Positions 1 to 8,168 of a DNA stretch of 64,000 nucleotides are shown here, one piece after another. The stretch is from CAWIKY01 sp963836905. Lineage in GTDB: Bacteria > Pseudomonadota > Alphaproteobacteria > Caulobacterales > Hyphomonadaceae. The position numbers and the translations under genes are program-made. The DNA lies in contig CAWIKY010000006.1 of the NCBI GenBank assembly GCA_963836905.1, positions 620,001 through 684,000 on the forward strand, given 5' to 3'. The notes beneath the pieces are model-generated. The model was not told the DNA's origin and did not search any database. It worked only from the letters and a program-made list of their open reading frames with translations. Each line of letters begins with the position of its first letter. The stretch's first letter is position 1.

Positions 1-202
1 AGAGAGGTGCAAACCTGTAATCGCCTGTCTTGCACACGCGTTTTCTGATCCGCTTTGCGAACGCAACGAGCTCGTCTCGCCCCTCCCAGTCCCGTCGATT
101 GCCGAAAGGGTCGGTGTCCAGAAGTCTTATGCTGAGTTCGGTTTGTAGCAGCAGGCGAAAAGCATCGGTGTTGGTGAAGGATATCCTGCCCTGCTTGCTC
201 AC
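1..202 (-). CDS. hypothetical phage protein, right-end operon (partial)
   Basis: Starts at a GTG (200-202) that overlaps the stop of the upstream gene (GTGA) and runs off the window after about 67 codons. The visible part begins VSKQGRISFTNTDAFRLLL and is basic in its second half. I do not recognise a family. It is the third gene of an operon that occupies the place of the mom operon in Mu. Confidence 0.5.
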   Translation of the reverse strand, partial: MSKQGRISFTNTDAFRLLLQTELSIRLLDTDPFGNRRDWEGRDELVAFAKRIRKRVCKTGDYRFAPL

Positions 203-540
203 GCCGCCGCCTCTTGGCGTGCGGCCTCGACGATCTCCCAGAGCCGCTTGCCGTCAGCGGTGCGCGCCTCGAAGTGCTGCCAAGGCAGTTGCGGTCCGAA
301 GACCGGTTCCAGCCAGTTCCCCGCCAGACCGGCCCGCGCGTCCGAGGGCAGGTCCGTCATCGGCCGCATCCGGCACAGCCAGTGACGGCCCGCCCTGTCG
401 CGCACCGCGATGTCTTCGCCCATGATGCCGATCACGTTCAGCAAGCCGCCTTTCGTCAATGTGCGGGTCGCCTCCATCGCATTCAGCACGAGAACATCGG
501 TCAGCGCCGGTTCACTGCGGGAGATTGCCGGAACGCTCAC
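199..540 (-). CDS. hypothetical phage protein, right-end operon
   Basis: A 113-residue protein with no transmembrane segment or signal peptide. It has a compact middle part (GIMGEDIAVRDRAGRHWLC) and no motif that I recognise. It overlaps both neighbours by 4 nt, so the three genes are probably translationally coupled. Nothing in the sequence supports a specific function. In Mu-like phages this end carries accessory genes such as DNA modification or host-control functions, which is context only. Confidence 0.6.
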   Translation of the reverse strand: MSVPAISRSEPALTDVLVLNAMEATRTLTKGGLLNVIGIMGEDIAVRDRAGRHWLCRMRPMTDLPSDARAGLAGNWLEPVFGPQLPWQHFEARTADGKRLWEIVEAARQEAAA

Positions 541-845
541 GAGAGCCGCTTGCGCAGGGCACGGCGAGCCTGCTTTGCCCGGCGCGCGGTCGGCACCGGC
601 ATGGCGCGCAGGCGCGGCAGCGCGAAGTCCATCAGGTTCAGCGAGCGGCGAACCGTGCGGTCGGCAAAGCCGGTCTCGACCAGCGCCACCCCTGCGCAGA
701 TGCGCCAGGTCCGATAGGCCCGCTCGGAGCCGAAGAAACGCTCATCGATATCCTCCGGCGCGATCATCCCCTTTGAGGCGATGATCGCGGTCGCAAAATC
801 GTCTGCGGTCGGGTGTCTGGCTACGGCGGGCATTCTGCGCTCCAT
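537..845 (-). CDS. hypothetical basic phage protein, right-end operon
   Basis: A 102-residue protein, strongly basic at the C-terminus (ARRAKQARRALRKRLS), so nucleic-acid binding is possible. It is the first gene after the third copy of the putative late promoter and has a leader of about 140 nt. The start ATG at 845 lies directly after this leader; a second in-frame ATG four codons later is also possible. No family recognised. Confidence 0.6.
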   Translation of the reverse strand: MERRMPAVARHPTADDFATAIIASKGMIAPEDIDERFFGSERAYRTWRICAGVALVETGFADRTVRRSLNLMDFALPRLRAMPVPTARRAKQARRALRKRLS

Positions 846-994
846 CGGGTGGGGTGGGGAGCCGCTTTACGGTTGCCTCGGCAACCTCACGCGCACGTTT
901 CACAAGACATTTTGCCTTGGAACGGTGCCGGTAGATCCCGGCACGCAGGGGGGCTTGCGGCCCGTACCTGACTCCCCTTTCGGGTATGGCTTGA
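846..994 (-). other. structured leader of the right-end operon
   Basis: A non-coding stretch between the putative late promoter and the first right-end gene. It contains two perfect hairpins: GGTTGCC/GGCAACC (871-877 with 880-886) and GTGCCGG/CCGGCAC (near 923-941). Neither is followed by a T-tract on the minus strand, so they do not look like terminators. They may shape translation of the operon. Confidence 0.35.
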
Positions 995-1040
995 GGTTTA
1001 CCCGCGCGCGCGAGAGCCGGTCAGGCCGAAGCGCTTCCGG
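995..1040 (-). promoter_or_regulatory. putative late promoter, copy 3 (right-end operon)
   Basis: On the minus strand: a dyad (positions 1040-1026, one base off perfect), then CTGA, 19 nt, and GTAAACC (1001-995). It shares 17 identical bases (tcaggccgaagcgcttc on the plus strand) and the same 19-nt spacing with the copy in front of the protease gene. It lies just past the stop of the DUF1353 gene and points at the three right-end genes, as Mu Pmom does. Confidence 0.5.
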
Positions 1041-1042
1041 GC

Positions 1043-1690
1043 TCACCGCCTGCCCCCTGCCGAGACCGCTTTCAGGTCCGGCAGGGCCATCGTTTCCGGC
1101 ACCCGCCAGAGGTGGCGCACCGTGCCCCGGTTCACGACGTCCTCCTCGGCCGGATAGACCTCGACCGCGCGCGCACCCCTGCCCATCGCAGCGTTCTTCA
1201 GCGCCTGCAGCTCGTCCCAGCCGATCCGGCCGGAATGGTTGACCGCCAGCCATCGCCCGTCTTCGCTAAGGTGCCAGTCCGGGTCGGTTTCCAGCGCGGC
1301 GAGGTCCTGCTCTGCCAGCCCCCAACTGCGCCAGCCGAGCGCGCGCACCGCGCCGAACATCGCCATCCGCAGCGCCAGCGGCACCTTCAGAACCCCCAAA
1401 GCCTCAAGGAATATCGCGTCGGCGATGAGCCTCGAGAACTCTGCGCCAGCGTAGAGCCGGTCGTGCAGCACCGCTGCAGCGGCCCATTTCCCGTCAGCTG
1501 GGAACCAGCGCAGGAGCGGTGCCGGAATCGAGGCAAGGTCGGTGATGAAACCCGCCTCCACAAACACCCGCAGCGCCGAGTGGCGCGTCCCCACCCCGTA
1601 ATCGAGCGGGCGCACCAGCTTCACCAGCTGCCGCCCGCGCCGTTTTTGACCGCTCAGAACCTCGTATTCGAGAGGCGCGGTGAACGTCAT
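1043..1690 (-). CDS. DUF1353 family phage protein
   Basis: A 215-residue protein. The stretch GFITDLASIPAPLL followed by an AAVLHDRLYAG segment is the signature of DUF1353, a family common in phages that carry P2-type tails or Mu-type heads. The function is unknown. It overlaps the end of gene D by 4 nt and is the last gene of the tail operon before the putative right-end promoter. No frameshift. Confidence 0.75.
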   Translation of the reverse strand: MTFTAPLEYEVLSGQKRRGRQLVKLVRPLDYGVGTRHSALRVFVEAGFITDLASIPAPLLRWFPADGKWAAAAVLHDRLYAGAEFSRLIADAIFLEALGVLKVPLALRMAMFGAVRALGWRSWGLAEQDLAALETDPDWHLSEDGRWLAVNHSGRIGWDELQALKNAAMGRGARAVEVYPAEEDVVNRGTVRHLWRVPETMALPDLKAVSAGGRR

Positions 1691-2655
1691 GATCGCTTGG
1701 CACTGAGCGTGGTCACCAGTCCGGCCGGGCTCAGCGTGTGGACTGCGCGATTGACAATCCAGCGCCCGGAAACCTCTTCGCGCCGGTGCGCCAGATCAAT
1801 CGGGCTTTCGGCCTGAATGTCCGGTCGGCCGACCAGCGTCAGCGAGAGCTCTGCGGTGGACCTGGTCGCCTGTTTCAGCTTGGAGGCCGCTGCCGTGCGC
1901 GCCCGCTCTTCGCTTTCGAACGTCTTGGCAATCGCCTCGACCGGCCCGGTCTCGTCGCCCTCGACCAGCTCGCGCCGCTCTCCGGTTTCGGCGTCCTGCC
2001 AGGCGGCGCGGAAACCCGACACAGCCGAGCGCTCGGCAGCGGTGACGCTCCAGTTCACGATCTCGGTGTCCCCGATCGTAAAGCTTGGCAGCGGCGCGCC
2101 GGAGATCACCTGCTTGGCCTGCCCTTTCAGCGCGAGCACGAGGTGGCCGTCGAGCGTCTTGGCCACGCCGTCGCTTTCCGCCGCGAGCCGGGTGAGAAAG
2201 TGGAGATCGCTTTCGGCCGTCTGGTCGATCTGCGCGTAGGCCAGTTCGCCAAGGATCGGGTCTACGGCAGGGGTGAGGCCGTGCTCGGCCGCGATGGCGG
2301 TCACGATCTCTCCCAGCGTCGTCGCCGTCCAGCTGCGGGTCTGCTTCACCTTCAGACGGGTCTGGAAGTCGGCCGCGCGCGCCACCACGATGATCCGGTC
2401 GGGCGGGCCGTCCATCGAGACCTCGTCGACCAGGTAAAGCCCCAGATCGGTCGCGCCCGGCGCATAGCCCATCGAGACCCGCAGCTCCGCGCCCTTTCGC
2501 GGCGCGGCCAGCAGGCCCTTCGGGTCACCGATGATGATTTCCACCTGGTCGGACTGCGTGCCCGCTTCGTCCGTCACGGTCAGCGAGACCAGCCGGTCGC
2601 GCACCGCTTCCGTCACGTCCGCCCCGTCGGCGATGATGGACCAGACAGGCCTCAT
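1687..2655 (-). CDS. P2 gpD-like late control / tail hub protein
   Basis: A 322-residue homologue of P2 gpD, the baseplate hub protein that caps the tail tube and with gpU and gpX finishes the tail. Family features are an N-terminal 'PVWSIIADGADVT' strand, the segment SLTVTDEAGTQSDQVEIII and a C-terminal WIVNRAVHTLSPAGLVTTL. It overlaps gpX by 4 nt. The order U-X-D matches P2 exactly. Intact. Confidence 0.88.
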   Translation of the reverse strand: MRPVWSIIADGADVTEAVRDRLVSLTVTDEAGTQSDQVEIIIGDPKGLLAAPRKGAELRVSMGYAPGATDLGLYLVDEVSMDGPPDRIIVVARAADFQTRLKVKQTRSWTATTLGEIVTAIAAEHGLTPAVDPILGELAYAQIDQTAESDLHFLTRLAAESDGVAKTLDGHLVLALKGQAKQVISGAPLPSFTIGDTEIVNWSVTAAERSAVSGFRAAWQDAETGERRELVEGDETGPVEAIAKTFESEERARTAAASKLKQATRSTAELSLTLVGRPDIQAESPIDLAHRREEVSGRWIVNRAVHTLSPAGLVTTLSAKRS

Positions 2656-2861
2656 CCAAAGAGCCTCGCGCGCTGGCGGGTCGGCTCCTCGATGACGGGC
2701 AGGATCACCTCATCGCCCGCTTGCAGGTGCGCGCCGCGCCTCAGGATCAGGGCATCGTTCGCGCCCAGCAGCGCCTCAATGGCACCGGCTGTCCGCCCGT
2801 AGACCGCAAGCGCAATCAGGTCGATGGTGTCGCCGTCCTTTGCCCTCCAGATGCGGGTCAT
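2652..2861 (-). CDS. P2 gpX-like tail protein (LysM-like fold)
   Basis: A 69-residue protein of the phage tail protein X family. It begins MTRIWRAKDGDTIDLIALAVYG, a LysM-like strand-helix pattern, and contains GDEVILPVI. The ATG at 2859-2861 was chosen because it overlaps the stop of gpU (ATGA) and fits the family length; the longer open frame upstream is out of step with known members. It is needed for tail completion in P2. Confidence 0.85.
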   Translation of the reverse strand: MTRIWRAKDGDTIDLIALAVYGRTAGAIEALLGANDALILRRGAHLQAGDEVILPVIEEPTRQRARLFG

Positions 2862-3259
2862 GGCGCACTCCCGAAATACTGCAGCGCGACCCGGAAGTCT
2901 TGGCGCAGCGGCGCACCATTGGCGATCAGCGTGCCTTGCTCTTCTTCGACGCCGAGGATCACCCAATAGCCCAGCACGTTCGGGCCGGACCAGCTGGCGA
3001 CCAGCTGCAAGGGCTGGCCAAGCGCCTGCAGCGCCCGCAGCGCGTCGATTTGCCAGAGCCCGCCTTTCCAGTGCGGAAAGACGGTGCCGGAAAGCTCGAT
3101 TTCGTCACGCCCCGGACCGATCGCCTGCAGGAGCGGACCTGCGCCCATCCGGTCGATCTCGGCCCAGCGGTAATCGGTGCGCCGGCGCAGCTCGTCATAG
3201 GCCGCCCGGTCGATCTGGAAGGGGTAGCCGCCCAATGTCAGCAAAGCCTCACGGGACAT
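2858..3259 (-). CDS. P2 gpU-like tail completion protein
   Basis: A 133-residue homologue of P2 gpU. The motif ALLTLGGYPFQIDRAAYDEL followed by a YRWAEIDRMGAGPLLQ segment is typical of the family, and the C-terminal half contains the usual WVILGVEEEQGT strand. It overlaps the tape measure gene by 11 nt and gpX by 4 nt. Intact. Confidence 0.88.
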   Translation of the reverse strand: MSREALLTLGGYPFQIDRAAYDELRRRTDYRWAEIDRMGAGPLLQAIGPGRDEIELSGTVFPHWKGGLWQIDALRALQALGQPLQLVASWSGPNVLGYWVILGVEEEQGTLIANGAPLRQDFRVALQYFGSAP

Positions 3260-5930
3260 CGTAGAGCGCGCCTCTCTGGTCGCGGCCTGCCTTGCGCTCG
3301 AGCTTGCGGATCACTTCGTCGGCGATCTCACCGGCGTCCTGCCCCGGCGCGGCGTGAACCGTGATCGGCCCGGTGGTGTGGGTGACCGTTTGCTGAACCG
3401 GAGGCTTGCCGCCACTGCCCTCGCCGATCAGGCGGATGGTCCCGGCTCCGATCAGGTTGGCCTCGTTATAGGCCGCAGCACCGGCTCCGCCAGCAGGCGG
3501 CGGACCGCCGAAATCATAGGGCGGACGCGGCGGCGGTGATGCCGAGGCCGGACCGAGCGTGAGGGACGCAGCCGCCACCCCGACGCCCAGTTCCTTACCC
3601 AGCTTCTTCAGCCATCCGAAGGCTCCGGAGATCTTCTCGCCGATCTTCGTCATCGCGTTTTCGGTGAGGCTCTTCAGCCCATCGAGCGCTTTTCCTGCCG
3701 CTTCCTTCAGCCCGCTCCAGCTGGCCGCAACCAGCGGAGCCGGTGACCAGTTGAAGACCGATTTGATCCCGTCCCAGATCGCAGAGACGCCTTTGCTTGC
3801 CGCGCGCAAGGGCGCGGTCAGAGCACCGGTGATCGCGCGCCAGTTTCCGGCGATCAAGCCGACCGGCGACCAGCGAAATAACCCTTTCAGGAAGGACCAG
3901 ACGCCATCGATAATTTGCTGACCCGCTTCTGCCGGACTGGCAATAAGTCCGGCAACCGGACCCCAGAGCCGGGCGAGCATACCGATGGGCGACCAGCTGA
4001 ATATCATCCTGACAAAGTCCCAGACGTTTGCGATGGCGGCACCGGCGTTCTTGATCGGAGACGAGAGCGCCTTGCCCACTGCGCTCCAGACCTGCAGCAC
4101 GATTCCCAGCGGCGACCATTTGAAGAGCATCCCGATGAACTGCCCGAACCGCTCTCCGGCCGACCGCGCGCCCTCAAGGCTGTCCGCGCTGGCATTGACC
4201 GGTGAGAGCAGTCGGCCAAACCAGCCCACCACCCAGCCGATGGCACCGCCGATTGCCTTGAAGACCGGAGTTAGCGGCGCAAAGGCAGACATTAAGGGAC
4301 CGAGCGCCTCGCCAATCCCCTTGAAGACGCCCGCGAAGAAAGCAGAGATCGGCTTCCAGTATTTATAGATGAGGAAGGCCGCACCGGCGATGGCAAGCCC
4401 GATTGCTGCGATGAGCAGCCCGACCGGATTGGCCGCAAGGGAAAGGAGCGCCACGTTGAGTGCGCGGATACCGGCTTGCGCCATCGGGATGGGCCGCGCC
4501 ACGAGGGCGATTAAACCTTTGCCAAAGCCGGTCACGCCCAAAAACGCGCCGCCCGCCATGCGTCTGGTATAGGCAAGCGCCGGGCCCAGCCGCCCGCCAA
4601 GCGCCTGATGGGCAAGCAGGGCCGTTCCGGCAATACCGGCCAGCCCGCTCCCGAGCGTACCGGCTGCGCTCAGGACTGTCCCCATCACACCGAAACTCAC
4701 GGCAAAGACCTGTCCGATGACCGGAACGTTATCAATGACTTTCGCAAGGCCGTTGCTGAGGCTCGCGACAAACCGGTCCATGGCCTTCGTCGAAGGCTCC
4801 AGCGCATCGCCGATCGCGCGGCTGAGATTGGTCACACCCTCTTGCGCCTGCTCGCGCAGCTCCTTCGCTGTCTCGCTCATGATCTTCAAATCGCCATCGA
4901 CGACGCCCGTCGCCGCCAGCAGGTCTGCCCGAAGCGCCTTGAACTCCTTCATCTGCGAGAGCATCGGCGCGAGGAAGGCTCCGACCTGCGTATCGGCAAA
5001 GAGCTCGCCGATCCGGAAAGCATTGCCGCCGGTCTGCTCCTCGATCACGTCGAGCATATGGACAAGCGGCGAGATGCCGAGGTCGGCCGCCTCCTGCATC
5101 TCGGCTTCCAGATCGACCCCGAATTTCGCAAAATTCGCCGCCGTCTCTTTCGCGGTCAGCTTGTTCAGGAAGTTGAACATGTTGTTGGCGGCTTCACCGC
5201 CGCTGCCGGTCGTCTCGCGGGCGATCTGCAGGGCCGCTGTCAGGTCAGCGATGGACTCCTGACCGGTCATGCCGAGCAGCTGCATCCGTCCGGTGAGCTT
5301 CGGAAACTCCGCCGCCATGTCCTTCAGTTCGAAGCGGCCCCGCTTGCCGCCAAGCGCCATGATGTCGAAGGATTTGGCGAGACCTTCGGGCTGGATGTCC
5401 AGATTGGAGATCAGCGCCAGTGCGGCATTCGAGAGGTCCGTAATCTCGGCATCTGCAGCCGTCGCCGTCCTTCCGATCGTTGTCAGGCTATCGACGGACT
5501 TGGTGATGTCGATGCCACCCGCCATCAGGGTCTGGAGACCGGTGGTCAGCTCCGCCGAACTCTGGAATGTATCCTGTGTCATATCGTTGACCGTGCCCTT
5601 GAGCACTTTCAACTGATCGTCCGTCACCTCGGCAATCGTCTGCAGACCCGCCCAGGAGAACTCGGCGGCGGAGGCAGCGTCACGCGCCTGGTCCGCGACG
5701 CGCGACATCGCATCGCCCAGCTGACCCAGCTCGTTCGTTATGAAGGTGATGTTGCCGATATTGTTGAGCGTGCGGGCGAAGGCTTCGGTGTCTCTTTCAG
5801 CCTGCTTGAACCCGTCTGCCGCACCCACAGCCTCACGATGCAGATTGCCCATGCCGCGTGTGACATTGCGGATGGGCGCGGTGATCTGGTCGACCAGCTT
5901 GATGACGAGGCTGACATTCAGGTCTGCCAT
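3249..5930 (-). CDS. tail tape measure protein
   Basis: An 893-residue P2 gpT-like tape measure protein. The N-terminal third is a phage tail tape measure domain with the amphipathic start LNVSLVIKLVDQITAPIRNV. The middle (about residues 395-535) has several hydrophobic helices, including GLLIAAIGLAIAGAAFLIY. The C-terminal part has four repeats of about 42 residues, each with F-x-WSP (near residues 602, 645, 683 and 725). The tail is a proline/glycine-rich linker. Its length sets tail length in this family. It is intact over 2.7 kb, in contrast to the frameshifted genes further upstream. Confidence 0.92.
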   Translation of the reverse strand: MADLNVSLVIKLVDQITAPIRNVTRGMGNLHREAVGAADGFKQAERDTEAFARTLNNIGNITFITNELGQLGDAMSRVADQARDAASAAEFSWAGLQTIAEVTDDQLKVLKGTVNDMTQDTFQSSAELTTGLQTLMAGGIDITKSVDSLTTIGRTATAADAEITDLSNAALALISNLDIQPEGLAKSFDIMALGGKRGRFELKDMAAEFPKLTGRMQLLGMTGQESIADLTAALQIARETTGSGGEAANNMFNFLNKLTAKETAANFAKFGVDLEAEMQEAADLGISPLVHMLDVIEEQTGGNAFRIGELFADTQVGAFLAPMLSQMKEFKALRADLLAATGVVDGDLKIMSETAKELREQAQEGVTNLSRAIGDALEPSTKAMDRFVASLSNGLAKVIDNVPVIGQVFAVSFGVMGTVLSAAGTLGSGLAGIAGTALLAHQALGGRLGPALAYTRRMAGGAFLGVTGFGKGLIALVARPIPMAQAGIRALNVALLSLAANPVGLLIAAIGLAIAGAAFLIYKYWKPISAFFAGVFKGIGEALGPLMSAFAPLTPVFKAIGGAIGWVVGWFGRLLSPVNASADSLEGARSAGERFGQFIGMLFKWSPLGIVLQVWSAVGKALSSPIKNAGAAIANVWDFVRMIFSWSPIGMLARLWGPVAGLIASPAEAGQQIIDGVWSFLKGLFRWSPVGLIAGNWRAITGALTAPLRAASKGVSAIWDGIKSVFNWSPAPLVAASWSGLKEAAGKALDGLKSLTENAMTKIGEKISGAFGWLKKLGKELGVGVAAASLTLGPASASPPPRPPYDFGGPPPAGGAGAAAYNEANLIGAGTIRLIGEGSGGKPPVQQTVTHTTGPITVHAAPGQDAGEIADEVIRKLERKAGRDQRGALYDVP

Positions 5931-5945
5931 GCTTATATATTACCC

Positions 5946-6173
5946 ATGACCGTGTTCCTGATTTCCCTTGTCCTGACGATCGCCTTGACAACCGTCCTGT
6001 GCAGCCTGACCGCTCTTGGCATCTGGAAGGTCCTGACCGCTACCGGAAAGCCGGGCTATGTCTTTGACCCGGCTCTTGGTTATTCGGTGCCGGTCGCGAC
6101 GTCGGCGGCTAGGGACCGAACCCCGCCTTCAACCGCCGTTCCGCCAGTTTCGCCCACAGCTCCAGCTCGCTGA
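5946..6173 (+). CDS. small plus-strand membrane protein between T and E
   Basis: A 75-codon frame on the strand opposite to the tail operon. It starts at ATG 5946 and encodes MTVFLISLVLTIALTTVLCS, a clear single transmembrane helix, then a polar tail. Codon third positions are GC-rich over the first 55 codons, and the minus strand has no gene between 5931 and 6108. The last 20 codons overlap gpE' and may not be real. No family recognised. Confidence 0.4.
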   Translation: MTVFLISLVLTIALTTVLCSLTALGIWKVLTATGKPGYVFDPALGYSVPVATSAARDRTPPSTAVPPVSPTAPAR

Positions 6174-6494
6174 GGTCCAGCGCCTCGATCTCGCGCAGCG
6201 GCCAGTGATAGACCAGAGCAACCGCCTCGGCCTGCCCTAGCCAGTCGGCTTTTTTCCCGGCGCAATCAGATCTCCGACAAGTGCCGAGAGCCCGGTCACG
6301 TCCACCGCGTCCAGCTCGTCAGCCGCAGTCTCCGAGAGGCTTGCGAGTTTGCAGATCAAGACGAGCGCTTTGGCGGTATCGCCCTGCGCCTTGTCCATGG
6401 CGCGAAGGTCGCGTCCCTTGGCGCGGCGCAGCGTCACCTCTTCGACGAGCTGATCCTCTATCGTGATCGGGTATTCCAGTTTGTAGGTCGTCAT
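6109..6494 (-). CDS. gpE+E' tail assembly chaperone (product of -1 frameshift)
   Basis: The longer of two chaperone products. After the slippery run at 6258-6249 the -1 frame adds 46 residues starting ADWLGQAEAVALVYHWP and ending LKAGFGP at the stop 6109-6111. This extension matches the P2 GpE' family (the VYHWP segment). In dsDNA tailed phages the two products coat the tape measure protein before tube assembly. It sits between tube and tape measure genes, as expected. Confidence 0.78.
6237..6494 (-). CDS. gpE tail assembly chaperone (unshifted product)
   Basis: An 85-residue protein with the family start MTTYKLEYPITIEDQLVEEV and the conserved TLRRAKGRDLRAMD segment of the Mu gp41 / P2 gpE tail assembly chaperones. 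It ends with a TAG five codons after the slippery site. It lies 13 nt from the tail tube gene, and it supplies the short form of the chaperone pair. Confidence 0.85.
   Translation of the reverse strand: MTTYKLEYPITIEDQLVEEVTLRRAKGRDLRAMDKAQGDTAKALVLICKLASLSETAADELDAVDVTGLSALVGDLIAPGKKPTG
6249..6258 (-). other. programmed -1 frameshift site
   Basis: On the minus strand the sequence reads GGGAAAAAAG. In the zero frame this is GGA AAA AAG; slipping back by one nucleotide gives GGG AAA AAA and opens the E' frame. Both GGGAAAA and AAAAAAG fit the X-XXY-YYZ rule. Position and outcome match the E/E+E' system of P2. Confidence 0.75.
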
Positions 6495-6507
6495 AGTCGT
6501 TTCTCCC

Positions 6508-7008
6508 TTATCCGATGCCGAGCGCGCGGCGGCGCCCGGTCAGCTGGTCGGTGCCGTTGATGTTGCGGATCATGTTCTCGACATCGATCTCGAAGACGGT
6601 CCGGCCCCCGATCGCCAGCTTGGCGTAGGTCAGCTCGTATTCGAGCTCGAGCTCGGTCTTGGAGCTGCCGAACGTGCCGCCGGGCATTTTGGAGAGCCCG
6701 CCCCGCATCGAGAACACCACCGGCTCGACGAACGCGCCGCGTTCCTGCGACCCGCGCGCCACGATCGGCGATGACCGGCTCTCCATGAACCCGAAGTCCG
6801 CGTAGATGTCCGGGTCGTACTCGACGATGGTCATCTTCGCGGTGAGCTTCTCCATGCCCATGTCGATGGCGACAGGGGCATCCATGCCGCCGCCCTTGTG
6901 CTCCTCGCTCTTGATCGCGAGATCCGGCAGGACGATCTGCGTCACCCGTCCGGCCTGAGACCGGCCATCGATGAAGCCGTTGAAATTCTTGATAACCTTG
7001 GGGATCAT
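6508..7008 (-). CDS. major tail tube protein (P2 FII-like)
   Basis: A 166-residue phage major tail tube protein. The N-terminal IPKVIKNFNGFIDGRSQAGR and the central MEKLTAKMTIVEYDPDIY are typical of the FII family, which stacks as hexamers to form the inner tube. It overlaps the sheath gene by 4 nt. Intact, and translated together with sheath and chaperone. Confidence 0.9.
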   Translation of the reverse strand: MIPKVIKNFNGFIDGRSQAGRVTQIVLPDLAIKSEEHKGGGMDAPVAIDMGMEKLTAKMTIVEYDPDIYADFGFMESRSSPIVARGSQERGAFVEPVVFSMRGGLSKMPGGTFGSSKTELELEYELTYAKLAIGGRTVFEIDVENMIRNINGTDQLTGRRRALGIG

Positions 7009-8165
7009 GCCACCAGCTCCTCGTAGTAGTCACCGTTGCGGAAAGCTCTGAAGGTCAGGCGTTCCAGCGGTGCGGGGGGTTCAATGTCGAAGTCGATCCA
7101 GAGACGACCTGCACTCAGGCTCTCGACCGTGTTGAGGTCGGGGTTGAGGATCGCCTTGCCGCCAAGGATCGCGCCCTGTGCGACGAGGCTGCGCAGATAG
7201 GCGTTCACCCCGTCCACCACGTCCTCGAAAAGCTGGATCGAAACCGGCCGGTCCAGCGCCCAGGCATGGCCCTGCTCGATCGCCTCGTAGATCATGTCCA
7301 CGGTCCGAACCACGCTGAGGAACGCCCAGTTGGCATCGGCCGAGCAGGTCCGGTTGCCGAACAGCCGGAAGCCGTCGCGGCGAATGATCGTCGTCACCTC
7401 GTTCTCATTGAGCAACTGGCTTTGCGCGTTGCCATCGGTGAACGAGTGCTGGACGGGCCGCGACGTGCCGGTGATCCCGTTGATCAGCTGGTTGGACGGG
7501 CTCCACCAGAACCCGCGCTCTTCGGTGATCCGCGCGAGAACGCCGCAAGCGTAGGCACTGGCCGGAGCCGTCGCATCTGCCGCAGCTTCAGTGTCGAAAT
7601 AGGTGACACCCGGATCGACGATCATCACGCGGCGCGATCCGAAGTTTTCCCGGTAAGCGATGGCGGCCGCGTCGGTCGTTCCGGGGCCATCGGCAAAGAT
7701 CACGCCGCGCAGGGACTTGGCAATCGAGACCAGCTCGGTGATCGCAGCGGCCTCGTCTCCAAAGCCGGGCACCGCCAGAATGCGCGGGGTCACGCCGGTC
7801 GCGGTCTGGGCGACGCTCAGCGCGTGAACGCCGGTCAGGGCTCCGCTGTCGCCGTCCACCCCGCCAATGACATTGGCAAGGGTCGTTGCAGCGTCCGCGC
7901 CTTCCTCGACCCGAACCACCACGATCAGCGCGCCGATCTGGTCGAAGACCGCGTCGAGCGATTTTGGCAGGGTTCCGGCCCCGCCGAGCCCGGCCGCGTC
8001 GGAACGCTTGCCCCGGATTAGAACCGGCGTGTTCAGCGGGAAGGCGTCGGTCGCATCAGGCGCGGTGCCGACAAAGCCGATGATGCTGGAGCGTGCGGTC
8101 CGCAGCGGACGGACGCCGCCATCCACTTCGATAATCTCGACGCCGTGAAGGAAACTTGCAGGCAT
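7005..8165 (-). CDS. contractile tail sheath protein (P2 FI-like)
   Basis: A 386-residue sheath protein, close to the 396 residues of P2 FI. It begins with the family pattern FLHGVEIIEVDGGVRPL and contains a conserved C-terminal domain with DRPVSIQLFEDVVDGVNAYL. It shows that the phage is a myovirus. Intact. The sheath-tube pair follows the fibre genes, the P2 order. Confidence 0.93.
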   Translation of the reverse strand: MPASFLHGVEIIEVDGGVRPLRTARSSIIGFVGTAPDATDAFPLNTPVLIRGKRSDAAGLGGAGTLPKSLDAVFDQIGALIVVVRVEEGADAATTLANVIGGVDGDSGALTGVHALSVAQTATGVTPRILAVPGFGDEAAAITELVSIAKSLRGVIFADGPGTTDAAAIAYRENFGSRRVMIVDPGVTYFDTEAAADATAPASAYACGVLARITEERGFWWSPSNQLINGITGTSRPVQHSFTDGNAQSQLLNENEVTTIIRRDGFRLFGNRTCSADANWAFLSVVRTVDMIYEAIEQGHAWALDRPVSIQLFEDVVDGVNAYLRSLVAQGAILGGKAILNPDLNTVESLSAGRLWIDFDIEPPAPLERLTFRAFRNGDYYEELVA

Positions 8166-8168
8166 GTC

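Noticed and set aside
1738..2802. 354-codon plus-strand frame opposite gene D
   Set aside because: Arg/Gly/His-rich shadow of gpD and gpX; no ribosome site and no domain.
4608..5945. Long plus-strand frame (start of a 521-codon frame) over the tape measure gene
   Set aside because: It is the mirror of a strongly GC3-biased gene, is full of Arg/His/Leu-type low-complexity sequence and has no family features. Only its last 75 codons, where the minus strand is empty, are kept as a possible gene.
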